Source of the DNA: Acidimicrobiia bacterium
GTDB lineage: Bacteria; Actinomycetota; Acidimicrobiia; Spongiisociales; ZC4RG35
Length of the DNA stretch: 64,000 nucleotides
Assembly: GCA_025928935.1 (NCBI GenBank)
Contig: JAICNB010000004.1
Span: 1 to 64,000 of the forward strand
Reading direction: 5' to 3'
In this document: positions 35,322-45,184 of the stretch, piece after piece
How the letters are laid out: each line of letters begins with the position of its first letter
How positions within the stretch are numbered: position 1 is the first letter of the stretch
The notes under the pieces: model-generated
The model's input: only the letters and a program-made list of their open reading frames with translations
Database searches by the model: none
What the model was told of the DNA's origin: nothing
Program-made: the position numbers and the translations under genes

Positions 35322-36640
35322 TGGCGCTCCGGGCCCGACTCGCCCCCATCGCTGCTCTCGGAGCTGCATTCTTCGCGCTGGCGGCCCTGGTCGTCCTGCC
35401 TGCTCATCCGAGCCAAGCGGCAGCCCGCCCGGAGGGCTCGACGATCGAGGTGTCGGTTCCCGCCAACGGCTATCTCGAGATGAACGGGCGTCGCTATCGG
35501 GGGCCCTTCAGGATCACCGCCGAGACGGATGGTGTGGGCGTGGTCGAGGTGACTTCCCTCGACGCCTACCTGGAAGGGATCCGGGAGGTTCCATTCACCT
35601 GGGACGAGGAGGCGCTGGCCGCTCAGGTAGTTGCCGCCCGCACCTATCTCGCATGGACACTGGCCGGCGGCCGTACGGAGACCGGAAGACGGATCGGCTA
35701 CGACATCTGCGCCACCGCCGCCTGCCAGGTTTACGCCGGCGTCGAGGCGGTTCTCGGGGAGGACGGCGAGCGGTGGCGGGCAGCCGTGGCCCGTACCTCC
35801 GGTGAGATCCTGATTCACGAAGGCGAGCCTGCCCGTGCTTTCTACTCCTCCACCACCGGGCTCCGCACCAGGAACATCGAGGACATCTGGCCCGGGTCCG
35901 AGCCCGCCCCATATCTCGTCGGGGTCCCGTCGCCAGGGGAGGACAGCCCCTTCGTGCGCTGGTCTTGGGAGCTTCCCGAGTTCATGATGGAGCGGCTCCT
36001 CCGTGAGGCAGATGTCGCCGGCGGTGACCTCCGGTCGATCGTCAACCGCACCACCGAAGATGGCCAGGGTCCCTGGATGATCGACATCGTCTCCGACACG
36101 GGAACGGTTTCGATCGACACCTGGTCTCTTCGCTCCCGGATCAACGAGGCAGCGTCGCTCTTCCCCGAGCGTCTGCCCGCGTTACGGCCAGACGGGGTGC
36201 AATACCCGAACACGGTGCTCAGCCCCGAGTTCTCGATCCGGCGCGAGGTGCGCATCAGCCGTCACGGAGGCGACGCGCTGGTCCTGCCCTACTACGTCGT
36301 CGAGGGAGCGGGCTGGGGACATCTGATCGGCATGTCCCAATATGGCGCCCAGGCAATGGCGGAGGCCGGGTCGACGTACCCGGAGATCCTGGCCCACTAC
36401 TACGGAGGTCTCACCCCGGTGCCCGGGGACGGGTTCCTCCCCGAGCAGCTGGCGGTGGGGCTGATGATCGGTGGCGAGAAGGCGCAGATCTCATCGGAGG
36501 TCCCCCTGCAGGTCACGGTCGATGGCCTCGAGCTCCCCAGTGCCCAGGCGGGCGCCTGGACCTTCCTGTGGGTAGACGGGGCCCTCCAGGCGATACCGCC
36601 GATTCGATTCGCTCCGTGGGGCCTGCCCGACGAGTTCTGA
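35321..36640 (+). CDS. SpoIID/LytB-domain secreted protein
   Basis: About 439 residues from ATG 35321 (a GTG one codon earlier overlaps murA by 4 bases). Signal peptide (APIAALGAAFFALAALVVLPAHPSQA). The SpoIID domain: SLDAYLEGIREVPFTWDEEALAAQVVAARTY, CATAACQVYAG, and GHLIGMSQYGAQAMAEAGSTYPEILAHYYGG. SpoIID-type proteins are lytic transglycosylases or amidase enhancers acting on peptidoglycan. No sporulation genes are in the window, so a wall-remodelling role linked to murA is likely. Confidence 0.88.
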   Translation: MALRARLAPIAALGAAFFALAALVVLPAHPSQAAARPEGSTIEVSVPANGYLEMNGRRYRGPFRITAETDGVGVVEVTSLDAYLEGIREVPFTWDEEALAAQVVAARTYLAWTLAGGRTETGRRIGYDICATAACQVYAGVEAVLGEDGERWRAAVARTSGEILIHEGEPARAFYSSTTGLRTRNIEDIWPGSEPAPYLVGVPSPGEDSPFVRWSWELPEFMMERLLREADVAGGDLRSIVNRTTEDGQGPWMIDIVSDTGTVSIDTWSLRSRINEAASLFPERLPALRPDGVQYPNTVLSPEFSIRREVRISRHGGDALVLPYYVVEGAGWGHLIGMSQYGAQAMAEAGSTYPEILAHYYGGLTPVPGDGFLPEQLAVGLMIGGEKAQISSEVPLQVTVDGLELPSAQAGAWTFLWVDGALQAIPPIRFAPWGLPDEF

Positions 36641-36699
36641 GCGGCGGGCCCCCGGTAGAATCAGGAACAACCCCAACCAGGTAAGGGTTCTTCAAGACG

Positions 36700-37038
36700 A
36701 TGCCAGAAGCAACACCGGTCACCATTTCGAGCAGCGCGAGAGCTGATGAAGGTCCTGTCGACGTCGAGAAGCTGCGCGAGACGCTCGAGTACATACGCCC
36801 TGCGGTCCAGGCCGACGGTGGTGACTTGATCCTGCTCGGCACCGACGGCGGTCGAGTGGATATCCAGATGGTTGGCGCATGTGGGGGTTGCCCCCTGTCG
36901 ATGATGACACTCAAGGCAGGTATCGAGCGCATCCTCATGGACCGTGTCCCGGGGGTGACCGAAGTGCGTGCCAGCGCCGATGCCCCAGGCCTGGACGAGC
37001 TCGACAACCCCAACGCCATCACCCTGCCCGCCCTCTGA
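36700..37038 (+). CDS. NifU-like iron-sulfur scaffold protein
   Basis: 112 residues: LRETLEYIRPAVQADGGDLILLG, then MVGACGGCPLSMMTLKAGIERIL with C61 and C64. This is the C-terminal NifU domain (NfuA-like) that carries and delivers Fe-S clusters. The N-terminal 20 residues are unconserved. It precedes the MeaB-like gene by 48 bases. Confidence 0.9.
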   Translation: MPEATPVTISSSARADEGPVDVEKLRETLEYIRPAVQADGGDLILLGTDGGRVDIQMVGACGGCPLSMMTLKAGIERILMDRVPGVTEVRASADAPGLDELDNPNAITLPAL

Positions 37039-37086
37039 CCTCCGCGTCAAGACCAAGGGGGTTGTCACTCTTAACCTGACGCCACC

Positions 37087-37797
37087 ATGAATGGGTCCGA
37101 TCTGGCAGGGCGGGTGCGAAGCGGCGATAGACGTGCGCTGGCCCGGCTGGTCAGCCAGATCGAATCAGGCGATCCGGCTGTCGATCCTGTCATCGCCACC
37201 CTGATCGACTCCGCCCCCCCGGCACGCCGAATCGGCATCACCGGGCCCCCCGGAGCGGGGAAGTCCACCCTCGTCGACGCCATGATCAGCGAGTTTCGCT
37301 CGAGTGGGAACAAGGTGGCCGTTCTCGCCATCGATCCGACCAGCCCGATCACCGGCGGGGCGTTGCTCGGAGATCGGATCCGGATGCAGGGCCATGTCGA
37401 CGACTCCGGGGTGTACGTTCGGTCGATGGCCGCCAGGGGCCACCTGGGGGGGTTGTCGTTGGCGGCGGCACCGACGATCGCCGTCCTGGCTCGCGCCGGT
37501 TTCGACGTCGTCTTGGTGGAGACTGTCGGAGTGGGTCAATCGGAGCTCGAGATCATGGACCATGTCGATTCCGTGGTGCTGGTCCTCGCTCCCGGCTGGG
37601 GCGATCAGATCCAGGCGGACAAGGCGGGCATAGTCGAGATCGCCGATGTCTTCGTGATCAACAAGGGGGACCGCCCCGGGGTCGATGTCGTGCAGCGTGC
37701 CTTGCAAGAGCGTCTGGGCGACACGGGCGCGCCGATTCTGGTGACGACTGCGACTACCGGTGAAGGCGTGCCCGCTCTGGTCGAAGTGGTCCGGTGA
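37087..37797 (+). CDS. ArgK/MeaB-type GTPase, short form
   Basis: 236 residues. Walker A GPPGAGKS (53-60), DPTSPITGGALLGDRIRM, SMAARGHLGGLS, VLVETVGVGQSELEI and NKGDRPG match MeaB, the G3E chaperone of methylmalonyl-CoA mutase. The usual family length is about 300-330 residues; here the C-terminal dimerisation and helical arm (about 70-90 residues) is missing, and the protein stops at VPALVEVVR. No mutase is in the window. The stop lies 7 bases from the convergent ppdK stop. Confidence 0.85.
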   Translation: MNGSDLAGRVRSGDRRALARLVSQIESGDPAVDPVIATLIDSAPPARRIGITGPPGAGKSTLVDAMISEFRSSGNKVAVLAIDPTSPITGGALLGDRIRMQGHVDDSGVYVRSMAARGHLGGLSLAAAPTIAVLARAGFDVVLVETVGVGQSELEIMDHVDSVVLVLAPGWGDQIQADKAGIVEIADVFVINKGDRPGVDVVQRALQERLGDTGAPILVTTATTGEGVPALVEVVR

Positions 37798-37803
37798 GCG
37801 GCC

Positions 37804-40440
37804 TCAGACGTCTCCGCGGACGGAGTCCAGTGCTGCCTGGGCCGCCGCCAGCCGTGCTCCTTCGACCCGCGGCGGGCTACAGGACACATAGTCGAGCCCG
37901 AGATCATCGACGAAGAAGATCGAGTCGGGGTCCCCTCCATGCTCTCCGCACAGACCGACAATCAGATTCTGGTTCGCCTCGCGTCCTTCCCTGGTGGCCA
38001 CGGAGACCAGACGGCCCACCCCGGGACGGTCGAGGGTCTGGAACGGATCCGAGGTGAGGATCCCCCGTTCCAGATAGTCGCGAAGGAACAGGCCTTCGGC
38101 ATCGTCACGGCTCAACCCGTAGGTCATCTGGGTGAGGTCGTTGGTCCCGAATGAGAAGAAGTCGGCGACCCGAGCTATCTCGCCGGCGGTGAGCGCGGCC
38201 CGAGGGAGCTCGATCATCGTGCCGATCGGGATGTCCAGCTCGATCCCGGAGTGGGCCGAAGCCTCGGCGATCTCTGCCTCGATCATCTCACGCATCCTGA
38301 TCAGTTCCTCGGCCGCCGCAACCAGCGGGATCATGATCTCGAGGTGCGGATTACCGCCTGCCTGGAGGCGACGGGTGAGGGCAGTGGTCGCGGCACGGGC
38401 CTGCATCCGATAGAGGTCGGTGACCATCAGGCCGAGTCGGACGCCGCGTAGACCGAGCATCGGATTGTCCTCCTCCCATCGCGCCACGTGCTCGGACATC
38501 GCCTGCAGGTCGTCGATGGGCCGGCCCGCCCGGACCCGTCGCAGCATCTCGTGCTCCAGTTCGAGACGCGAGGGGAGGAACTCATGCAGGGGCGGGTCGA
38601 GGAGCCGGATCACGACGGGGAGACCGTCCATCGCCTCCAACAGGCTCTCGAAATCGCCCACCTGCTGTGTCTCGAGATCGGCGAGGGCCTGGTTCCGCTC
38701 CGCGGTGTCGGCTGACAGGATGATTCGGCGGACTATCGACAACCGTTCGCCCATGAACATGTGCTCGGTCCGGGCGAGGCCGATTCCCTCGGCGCCCCGG
38801 GACCGGGCCAGGGCGGCGTCCTCGGCGAGATCGGCGTTGGCCCTGACCCCGAGCCGACGGAACTCGTCGGCCCACTCCAGGAGCTGGCCGAGCTCGGGTG
38901 GCACCTCGGGGGGTACCAACTCCACCTCACCCGGATACACCGCCCCGGAGGTGCCATCGATGGTCACGACGTCCCCGCGGCGGAGGTCGGCGGCCCCGGT
39001 GGAGGCGATCCCGGCGTCAGGGTCGACCCGGAGTGCGGCTGCGCCGGTCACGGCGGGTTTGCCCATGCCCCTGGCCACGACCGCAGCGTGGGAAGTCTTG
39101 CCACCCTGATTCGTGAGGATGCCGACGGCGGCCGCCATCCCATGGATGTCATCGGGGGTGGTCTCGGGTCGCACCAAAATGACCTCCACACCGTTGCGCG
39201 CCTCTGACACCGCGTCGTCGGCGGTGAAGACGACGACGCCGGTAGCGGCTCCGGGGGAGGCGGCCACCCCCATCGCCAGAGGTGCGGAGGCCTTGACCTT
39301 GTCGGCGAGGCGGGGGCGGTGCAGTTGCTCGAGCGAGGCCGGCTCGACTCGTGACACGGCTGTGGCACGGTCGATGAGGCCTTCCCCGACCATGGCGACG
39401 GCCATCTTGACCGCGGCTGCCGCGGTCCGCTTCCCGGCACGCGTCTGGAGGATGTAGAGGACATCTCGTTCGATGGTGAACTCGATGTCACACATGTCCC
39501 GATAGTGCGCCTCGAGGCCCTCCATGATCTCCAGCAGTCGGCGATGACCCTCGGGGTGCAGGTCGGCGAGCTGATCCAGGGTCAAGGTGTTGCGGATGCC
39601 GGCGACGACGTCTTCTCCCTGGGCCCGTGGCAGGTAGTCGCCGTAGACCTTCTTCTCGCCAGAGCTCGGGTCGCGGGTGAAGCAGACGCCGGTGCCCGAA
39701 TCCTCGCCCAGGTCGCCGAACACCATCATCTGGACGTTGGCCGCCGTGCCCAGATCATCGGGGATCGAGTGGATCCGGCGGTATTCGACCGCACGCTTGG
39801 TGTTCCAGGACTCGAACACAGAGGTGACAGCCCCCCTCAGCTGCTCCGACGGATCGTCGGGGAGCTGTCCCGGGCGCTCGCGGTCGACGATCTGGCGGAA
39901 GCGGGCGGTGGCCGTCTCCAGGTCTTCGGCGGTCAGGGCCGAGTCGTCATCGACACCCCTTGCCACCCTCAGCTCGGCGAGCACCTCCTGGAACAACGCC
40001 TCGTCGACGCCGAGCACGACATCGGCGTACATCTGGACGAAGCGGCGGTAGGCGTCCCAGGCGAAGTGGGCGTCCCCCGACCATTCCATCAACGTCTTGA
40101 CCACCTCGTCGTTGAGCCCCAGGTTGAGGATGGTGTCCATCATGCCTGGCATCGAGAACTTGGCCCCGGAACGCACAGAGAGAAGCAGCGGCGCGGGCCC
40201 GCTCCCGAAGATGCGGCCCGTCGCCTGCTCGAGGCGTGCCACCGCGGCATCGACCTCTGGCCAGAGCTCGGACGGCACCTCACCGGCGGCCATGGCGGTC
40301 CGACACACATCCGTGGTGATCGTGAACCCGGGGGGCACGGGAAGCCCGAGCGACGTCATCCGGGCCAGGCCCGCCCCCTTGCCACCGAGCAGGTCGCGAT
40401 CGGAGCCGTCGGTAGCCGAGAAGTCGTAGAGCTGTGGCAT
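37804..40440 (-). CDS. ppdK: Pyruvate, phosphate dikinase
   Basis: 878 residues, the normal length. N-terminal nucleotide domain (LLGGKGAGLARMTSLGLPVPPGF), phospho-His domain NQGGKTSHAAVVARGMGKPAV, and PEP-binding TIM barrel (GIGLARTEHMF, LEIMIPLVAAAEEL, SFGTNDLTQMTYGLSRDD, GLCGEHGGDP with the catalytic Cys). Interconverts pyruvate, ATP and Pi with PEP, AMP and PPi. The PPi product links it to the membrane pyrophosphatase in this window. Monocistronic. Confidence 0.97.
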   Translation of the reverse strand: MPQLYDFSATDGSDRDLLGGKGAGLARMTSLGLPVPPGFTITTDVCRTAMAAGEVPSELWPEVDAAVARLEQATGRIFGSGPAPLLLSVRSGAKFSMPGMMDTILNLGLNDEVVKTLMEWSGDAHFAWDAYRRFVQMYADVVLGVDEALFQEVLAELRVARGVDDDSALTAEDLETATARFRQIVDRERPGQLPDDPSEQLRGAVTSVFESWNTKRAVEYRRIHSIPDDLGTAANVQMMVFGDLGEDSGTGVCFTRDPSSGEKKVYGDYLPRAQGEDVVAGIRNTLTLDQLADLHPEGHRRLLEIMEGLEAHYRDMCDIEFTIERDVLYILQTRAGKRTAAAAVKMAVAMVGEGLIDRATAVSRVEPASLEQLHRPRLADKVKASAPLAMGVAASPGAATGVVVFTADDAVSEARNGVEVILVRPETTPDDIHGMAAAVGILTNQGGKTSHAAVVARGMGKPAVTGAAALRVDPDAGIASTGAADLRRGDVVTIDGTSGAVYPGEVELVPPEVPPELGQLLEWADEFRRLGVRANADLAEDAALARSRGAEGIGLARTEHMFMGERLSIVRRIILSADTAERNQALADLETQQVGDFESLLEAMDGLPVVIRLLDPPLHEFLPSRLELEHEMLRRVRAGRPIDDLQAMSEHVARWEEDNPMLGLRGVRLGLMVTDLYRMQARAATTALTRRLQAGGNPHLEIMIPLVAAAEELIRMREMIEAEIAEASAHSGIELDIPIGTMIELPRAALTAGEIARVADFFSFGTNDLTQMTYGLSRDDAEGLFLRDYLERGILTSDPFQTLDRPGVGRLVSVATREGREANQNLIVGLCGEHGGDPDSIFFVDDLGLDYVSCSPPRVEGARLAAAQAALDSVRGDV

Positions 40441-40532
40441 CAGTCAGATGAAGTTACCGATCCTGCCACGGTCCTCAACAGGGCCAAAGGTGAAACATCG
40501 CCCGGTCTTTCGGCCCCAATCGGCAGATCGGC

Positions 40533-42260
40533 TCAGGGGATGATGGGAACAAGGAGGAATGAATCGGTCTCACCTCCGACGTGGATGGTCACCCGACCCG
40601 AGAAGACATCGGCGGGCCTGTCGATGGGATCGGCATGCTTGAACGGGCCTACCCCCCGTCCTGCATAGTGAAACTTGCGGGCGAAGTCAGACAGCTCGCC
40701 TTCGTAGCGATAGTCGTTGCCTCGCACGCTGAGCCCGAGCCGATATCCGGCCGGGATCACGATGCAGGTCGGCCAGATCTCGATGTCCACCGGATAGATC
40801 TGCCCGGGGAGGAGCGGGTCCTCCCGATCGTGGGTGTGGTAGGGGCGGTGGGGCAGGCTCTTCCCGGGGTCCACAGCGCGATGGGAGGCGCGGAGCCATC
40901 CATGGGCGATCGGCGTGTTCGGGTCGAGGGCACCCATGAACGTGACCTCGTCATCGCTCTCGTCGAAGAGCCGCACGATCAAGAAAAGATCCGCGTCCGC
41001 CGTCTCCGATGAGATGAAGAGCCTGGCCGCCAGGGGCCCGGTGATCTCGGTCTCCTCGGCGAAGGGTGAAGTGAGGAAGGTCGACCCATCGCCGTCGGCT
41101 TCGTAGCCGATGGAGCCGGTCTCAGCGGAGGCCGAGGGCTCCAGCTCATTACCCGCGGTGAGGTGATACCGGGTCCAGTCGGTCCTGGCCAGAGGCCACT
41201 CGTTCTCGCTGCGGTCGTTGAACGTGCCGTCGGCCTGGCGGACACGGAGCAGGACCCGTGGCGTCTGCTCCCACCCGTTCTCCTCGCCCTTGAGGTAATG
41301 GCTGAAGAACCGCTTCTGCAGGCCGACACCGCGGTCGGTGTAGAAGTCCACCCAATGGGCGTCACCGTGGATCTCCAGCCATTTGTCGGTGGCGGCCGAT
41401 TGTGTAAAGGCCTCGACGTTCCCGCGGAGATGAAGGCCGTGGCCGCCCCAGTTCCCGGCCGACAGCATCGGAGTGGTCACCCGCGACCAGTCCGGGTTGC
41501 GCTCCAGGTACCAATCATCGACGAGGGGGCGGCTCATCACGTCATGGCCGAGGTCCGCCCGTCTCGTTGCCAGAACGTCGGGCTCCTCGGTGTCCGGGCC
41601 CGACACCGCCTCGCCTGTGACGGTGCTGTGGTAGCCACGCTCTCCGACACCGTGCTGGACCTTCTCGACCTGGCGCGGATACCAGTCCTCAGCGAACTGG
41701 CAGAGGATCCCACCGTGGCGGGCGAAGTCCCGATACCAGTCGGCGGCTCCTTCCCAGGGACAAATCGCCGACAGATGTGGAGGCTGGAGGGCCGCCACCT
41801 GGTACTGGTTCATTGCATAGTAGGAGATCCCGGCCAGGCCGACCCGGCCATTGCTCCACGGCCGGGTCCCTGCCCATTCGATGCAGTCGTATAGATCCAC
41901 GGTCTCCCGGCCCGACCAGACATCCATGTACCCGGGGGACCGCCCGGTGCCTCTCGAGTCCACCCGGACGCAGACGTATCCGTCCGGCACCCATTTCTCC
42001 GGGTCGACCACCTCCCAGTTCTGATGGAGGTTGCTGGTCCCTTCCCCAACTTCCGGGTGGTGCTCGATCATGTAATCCCACTGGCTGCGGTAACCCTCCT
42101 GGAAGGCCAGGCCTTTCCCGTAAGGCCCGTAGCTGAGCAGGGCCGGGTACTCGCCCTCCGCGACCGGGAGGAAGAGGTCGGCTCGCAAGACGACACCATC
42201 GTCCATCGGGATTGCGACGTCTCTTTCTATGCGCATGGGAACCTGCTCGATGACTGTCAT
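40533..42260 (-). CDS. CocE/NonD family hydrolase
   Basis: 575 residues. AIPMDDGVVLRADLFLPVAEGEYPALLSYGPYGKG starts the X-Pro dipeptidyl-peptidase-like alpha/beta hydrolase; the nucleophile is in GLAGISYYAMNQ (Ser in GxSY), and ISSETADADLFLIVRLFDE and YRLGLSVRGND belong to the C-terminal jelly-roll. Acts on esters or amides. No signal peptide. Confidence 0.88.
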   Translation of the reverse strand: MTVIEQVPMRIERDVAIPMDDGVVLRADLFLPVAEGEYPALLSYGPYGKGLAFQEGYRSQWDYMIEHHPEVGEGTSNLHQNWEVVDPEKWVPDGYVCVRVDSRGTGRSPGYMDVWSGRETVDLYDCIEWAGTRPWSNGRVGLAGISYYAMNQYQVAALQPPHLSAICPWEGAADWYRDFARHGGILCQFAEDWYPRQVEKVQHGVGERGYHSTVTGEAVSGPDTEEPDVLATRRADLGHDVMSRPLVDDWYLERNPDWSRVTTPMLSAGNWGGHGLHLRGNVEAFTQSAATDKWLEIHGDAHWVDFYTDRGVGLQKRFFSHYLKGEENGWEQTPRVLLRVRQADGTFNDRSENEWPLARTDWTRYHLTAGNELEPSASAETGSIGYEADGDGSTFLTSPFAEETEITGPLAARLFISSETADADLFLIVRLFDESDDEVTFMGALDPNTPIAHGWLRASHRAVDPGKSLPHRPYHTHDREDPLLPGQIYPVDIEIWPTCIVIPAGYRLGLSVRGNDYRYEGELSDFARKFHYAGRGVGPFKHADPIDRPADVFSGRVTIHVGGETDSFLLVPIIP

Positions 42261-42304
42261 TTCCTACCACACCGCCTGGTCGACGTCTGAGAGCAGTCTG
42301 CCTC

Positions 42305-43846
42305 TCAGGTCTCGCCGAGGAGACTGTCGAGAGCCTGTGCATCCTGTTTGGCCAGAGCATGCTCGGCCCGGAGCGACTCGACGTCGCGATAGATCGTCGC
42401 CAACGCCTGGACGGCTCCGTTCTTGCGATAGCCGATCATCACGTCACGCTTGGACGGATCTCCGACGACCACCTCATCATCCCACTCCTTGACGTGGCCG
42501 ACCACGTTGATCGGGACGTCGTAGTGCTGGCTCCAGAAGAAGGGCGGGTCGGTGAAGGGCAGATCGTGTCCGAGCATGTTCCGCGCCACGGCCTGTCCCT
42601 GGCGTTCGGCCAGCACCCAGTGCTCGATCCTCACCCGTCCCGCGTTCTGATCCGGATAGGACGCGACATCACCCGCGGCCCAGACGTGGGGGTCGCTAGA
42701 GCGCATCCGGTCGTCGACGATGATCCCGTCGTCGACATCCAGGCCCGCCTCCTCGGCCAAACCGGTCCTCGGCTTCACGCCGACGCCTATGACGACCAGG
42801 GTGGCCGCAATCCGGCTCCCATCGTCGAGCTGCACCGCGTCGGCCTCGATCGCCGACACGGTCCTCCCCAAACGGAACTCCACGCCGTGCTCCTCGTGGA
42901 GGTCCTGGACGAATCGCCCCATCTGCTTCCCGACTATCAGGGCCAGGGGGATGTCATCGGGCGCCACCACGGTGACCTCGATCTCCCGCTGGCGAAGTGA
43001 GGCTGCGACCTCGAGACCGATGAATCCCGCCCCGATCACGACAGCCCTCGAAACAGCGCCCAGGGCGGCGATGATGGCCCGGCTGTCCTCGAGGGTTCGC
43101 ACGTAGTGGACGTGGGGCTGATCGGACCCGGTCACCGGGAGTTGCCGCGGTTCAGCACCGGTGGCGATGAGCAGTGCCCCGTACCCGATCTGCCGTCCGT
43201 CTTCGAGGCTCACGGTACGCTCGGCCGTGTCGATGCCGATCACCTGTGTCCCGCTGACCAGGTCGATGTCCTGCTCCTCGTAGAAATCGGGGCTGCGCAG
43301 CGGCAGCCAATCCTCGGGAGCGGTGCCTGCCAGGTAGTCCTTGGAGACGTTGGGGCGGTCGATGGGTGGCTCGACGCCGATCATCGTTACCGGGCCTCGA
43401 TACCCCTGACGGCGCAGCATCTCGGCCGCGGCGGCACCGGCAGCCCCCGAGCCGACGATCACCACCGAGTCGGGAGCAGTCGGCGGCGTCCGCTCGGGGA
43501 CAGACGCGTCGATGGGGCCTGTCACGTAGATCCTCCCGTTCCGCTCCTCTGGTTGGTAGACCTGGATCGAGTCGAGGGCCGGTGCCCCCACCGCCTCGCC
43601 AGTGGTGAGATCGAATCGGGCGTGATGCCACGGGCAGCGGACCTGACCGTCGACACAGAGACCGTCACCGAGTGGGCCGCCATAGTGGGTACAGCTGCCG
43701 GCCACGGCGCATAGGCCGGCGGCGGTGCGGACGACGATCACCTGCCTCCCGTCCACCTTGCCCTTGATCGGGACGTCGAGGGCGAGGTCATCGGCCGGGA
43801 TGCCCTCTTCGATCAGGTCGGGGCCGGTCACCTTGCTCTCGGCCAT
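42305..43846 (-). CDS. Rieske [2Fe-2S]-FAD/NAD(P) oxidoreductase (AIF-like)
   Basis: 513 residues. An N-terminal Rieske domain with CTH (52-54) and CPWH (71-74) ligands is fused to a pyridine-nucleotide disulfide-type reductase: FAD motif VVIVGSGAAGAAAAEML, NAD(P) motif AVVIGAGFIGLEVAASL, and GDVASYP. The C-terminal reductase domain ends VNVVGHVKEW... as in ferredoxin reductases. This fused form (AIFL-like) transfers electrons between NAD(P)H and an unknown partner. It is monocistronic. Confidence 0.92.
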   Translation of the reverse strand: MAESKVTGPDLIEEGIPADDLALDVPIKGKVDGRQVIVVRTAAGLCAVAGSCTHYGGPLGDGLCVDGQVRCPWHHARFDLTTGEAVGAPALDSIQVYQPEERNGRIYVTGPIDASVPERTPPTAPDSVVIVGSGAAGAAAAEMLRRQGYRGPVTMIGVEPPIDRPNVSKDYLAGTAPEDWLPLRSPDFYEEQDIDLVSGTQVIGIDTAERTVSLEDGRQIGYGALLIATGAEPRQLPVTGSDQPHVHYVRTLEDSRAIIAALGAVSRAVVIGAGFIGLEVAASLRQREIEVTVVAPDDIPLALIVGKQMGRFVQDLHEEHGVEFRLGRTVSAIEADAVQLDDGSRIAATLVVIGVGVKPRTGLAEEAGLDVDDGIIVDDRMRSSDPHVWAAGDVASYPDQNAGRVRIEHWVLAERQGQAVARNMLGHDLPFTDPPFFWSQHYDVPINVVGHVKEWDDEVVVGDPSKRDVMIGYRKNGAVQALATIYRDVESLRAEHALAKQDAQALDSLLGET

Positions 43847-43906
43847 CAGCGTCCTTTCACTCCGATTCTTTCAACCATAGCCATGGCTTTTAGAACGATG
43901 GAATGG

Positions 43907-44698
43907 TCAGCTGTCGGCCCTGTACACCAGACCCAGCCCTCCCGGGGACGTGACGGTGAGGAGGTCCTCCTCGATCATTGCCCGGAAGCCATCACCCAGC
44001 ACCGAGACGACATGGCTGTCCTGCTCGAAGAGTTCCGGCGGGCACTCACCCTCTGCGGCCATCTCGGGCATGGTCACCTCCGCCCCGGTCACCGCGTATC
44101 TGCCATGGAGGCCGCGGCAGCCGGTTGATCCCAGCATCGACCCGTCGGTGTACAACTCGAGTGTCGCCCGATCGCCGCCAACACTCGACACCGAGTCTCC
44201 GTCGGTGAGGCTCTCCAGCACCCACACTGTCCCGGTGAGCTCGCTCGTAGGCACCGGGGGGAGCGCCTGGTAGATGAGGTCGACGCCCTCACCGGTGAGG
44301 GTCAGGCGCTCTGCAGTGCTGGAGAAGCCTCGTACCCTTGGCAGGGCTTCCAGATAGATCCGCTCCAGCTCCATTACCTGTTCGGGGCTGCACGCCATCT
44401 CGGTCGCCCCCAGCCCGGAGAAAGAGACCTCCGCTCCCGAGATCGACGCCGTCCCGAAGTAGCCGTTGCAGGCTGCAGTCCCGCTGACCCCATTGTCGCT
44501 GATGGTCAGGGTGATGGGGTGGTCGTCGACCAGTGTCAGATCGTTGCCGTCGACCGTGCCTGATTCGAGCTGCCATGGAGTCCCGACCGGGTCTTCACCC
44601 GTTTGCGGCGGGTCGCCGCCTTTTTGAGCGGGGTCGGCGCAGGCGACGATCAGAATCGTGAGACAGACGAGGGCTCCAGCGAACCGACCCATCGCCAT
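43907..44698 (-). CDS. Lipoprotein with two META (HslJ-like) domains
   Basis: About 263 residues. Signal MAMGRFAGALVCLTILIVAC with lipobox Cys. Two META repeats: GTPWQLESGTVDG...GVSGTAACNGYFGTASIS...GATEMAC and GTVWVLESLTDGD...MLGSTGCRGLHGRYAVT. META domains occur in HslJ and DUF306 proteins at the cell surface. ATG 44698 and 44692 are both possible. It follows a second META lipoprotein gene, with overlap or near overlap. Confidence 0.82.
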   Translation of the reverse strand: MAMGRFAGALVCLTILIVACADPAQKGGDPPQTGEDPVGTPWQLESGTVDGNDLTLVDDHPITLTISDNGVSGTAACNGYFGTASISGAEVSFSGLGATEMACSPEQVMELERIYLEALPRVRGFSSTAERLTLTGEGVDLIYQALPPVPTSELTGTVWVLESLTDGDSVSSVGGDRATLELYTDGSMLGSTGCRGLHGRYAVTGAEVTMPEMAAEGECPPELFEQDSHVVSVLGDGFRAMIEEDLLTVTSPGGLGLVYRADS

Positions 44699-44705
44699 GG
44701 CCGGA

Positions 44706-45146
44706 TCAGGAGCTGGCCGGCGACTCGTCGACCACGAAGAGAAGGTCGACTCCCTCACCAGTCAGGTTCAGCTCGTTGCCCTCGACGGTGAAGATCTCCA
44801 CCAGGCCCAGGGCGCTCAGGAACGCCGTCTCCGAGTTCATCACGCCTTCATCGACGCAGGCCATCAGGGTCCCCCCCAAGTCGGAGAAGGTGAGCTCGTT
44901 TCCTGAGAGTGTGTAGCCGGCGAACCACTGATTGCAGGCGGATTTCCCCCCGGCCGTCCCCTCGGGTTGGTCGAAGACCAGAGTGATCGGATAACCATCC
45001 ACGATGGTGATGTCGGCGCCATCGAGGGTGCCCGCTTGCAGCAGCCATGCCTCGGACGTCGGATCGGCGGCGGCCTCCTCGGCCGGGTCGGCACAGGCCG
45101 CGAGCAAGACGGCGAGGACGGTCATGGCGAGCAGAGTCTTTCTCAC
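44706..45146 (-). CDS. Single META-domain lipoprotein
   Basis: 146 residues from GTG 45146: VRKTLLAMTVLAVLLAAC lipobox, then WLLQAGTLDGADITIVDGYPI, GKSACNQWFAGY and SDLGGTLMAC, one META domain. It is most similar by eye to the first domain of its neighbour, so the pair probably arose by duplication. 38 bases after menA. Confidence 0.8.
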   Translation of the reverse strand: MRKTLLAMTVLAVLLAACADPAEEAAADPTSEAWLLQAGTLDGADITIVDGYPITLVFDQPEGTAGGKSACNQWFAGYTLSGNELTFSDLGGTLMACVDEGVMNSETAFLSALGLVEIFTVEGNELNLTGEGVDLLFVVDESPASS

Positions 45147-45184
45147 GTCCGATTCGACGCTACGCGACACCTCGGCGGTTCCGT

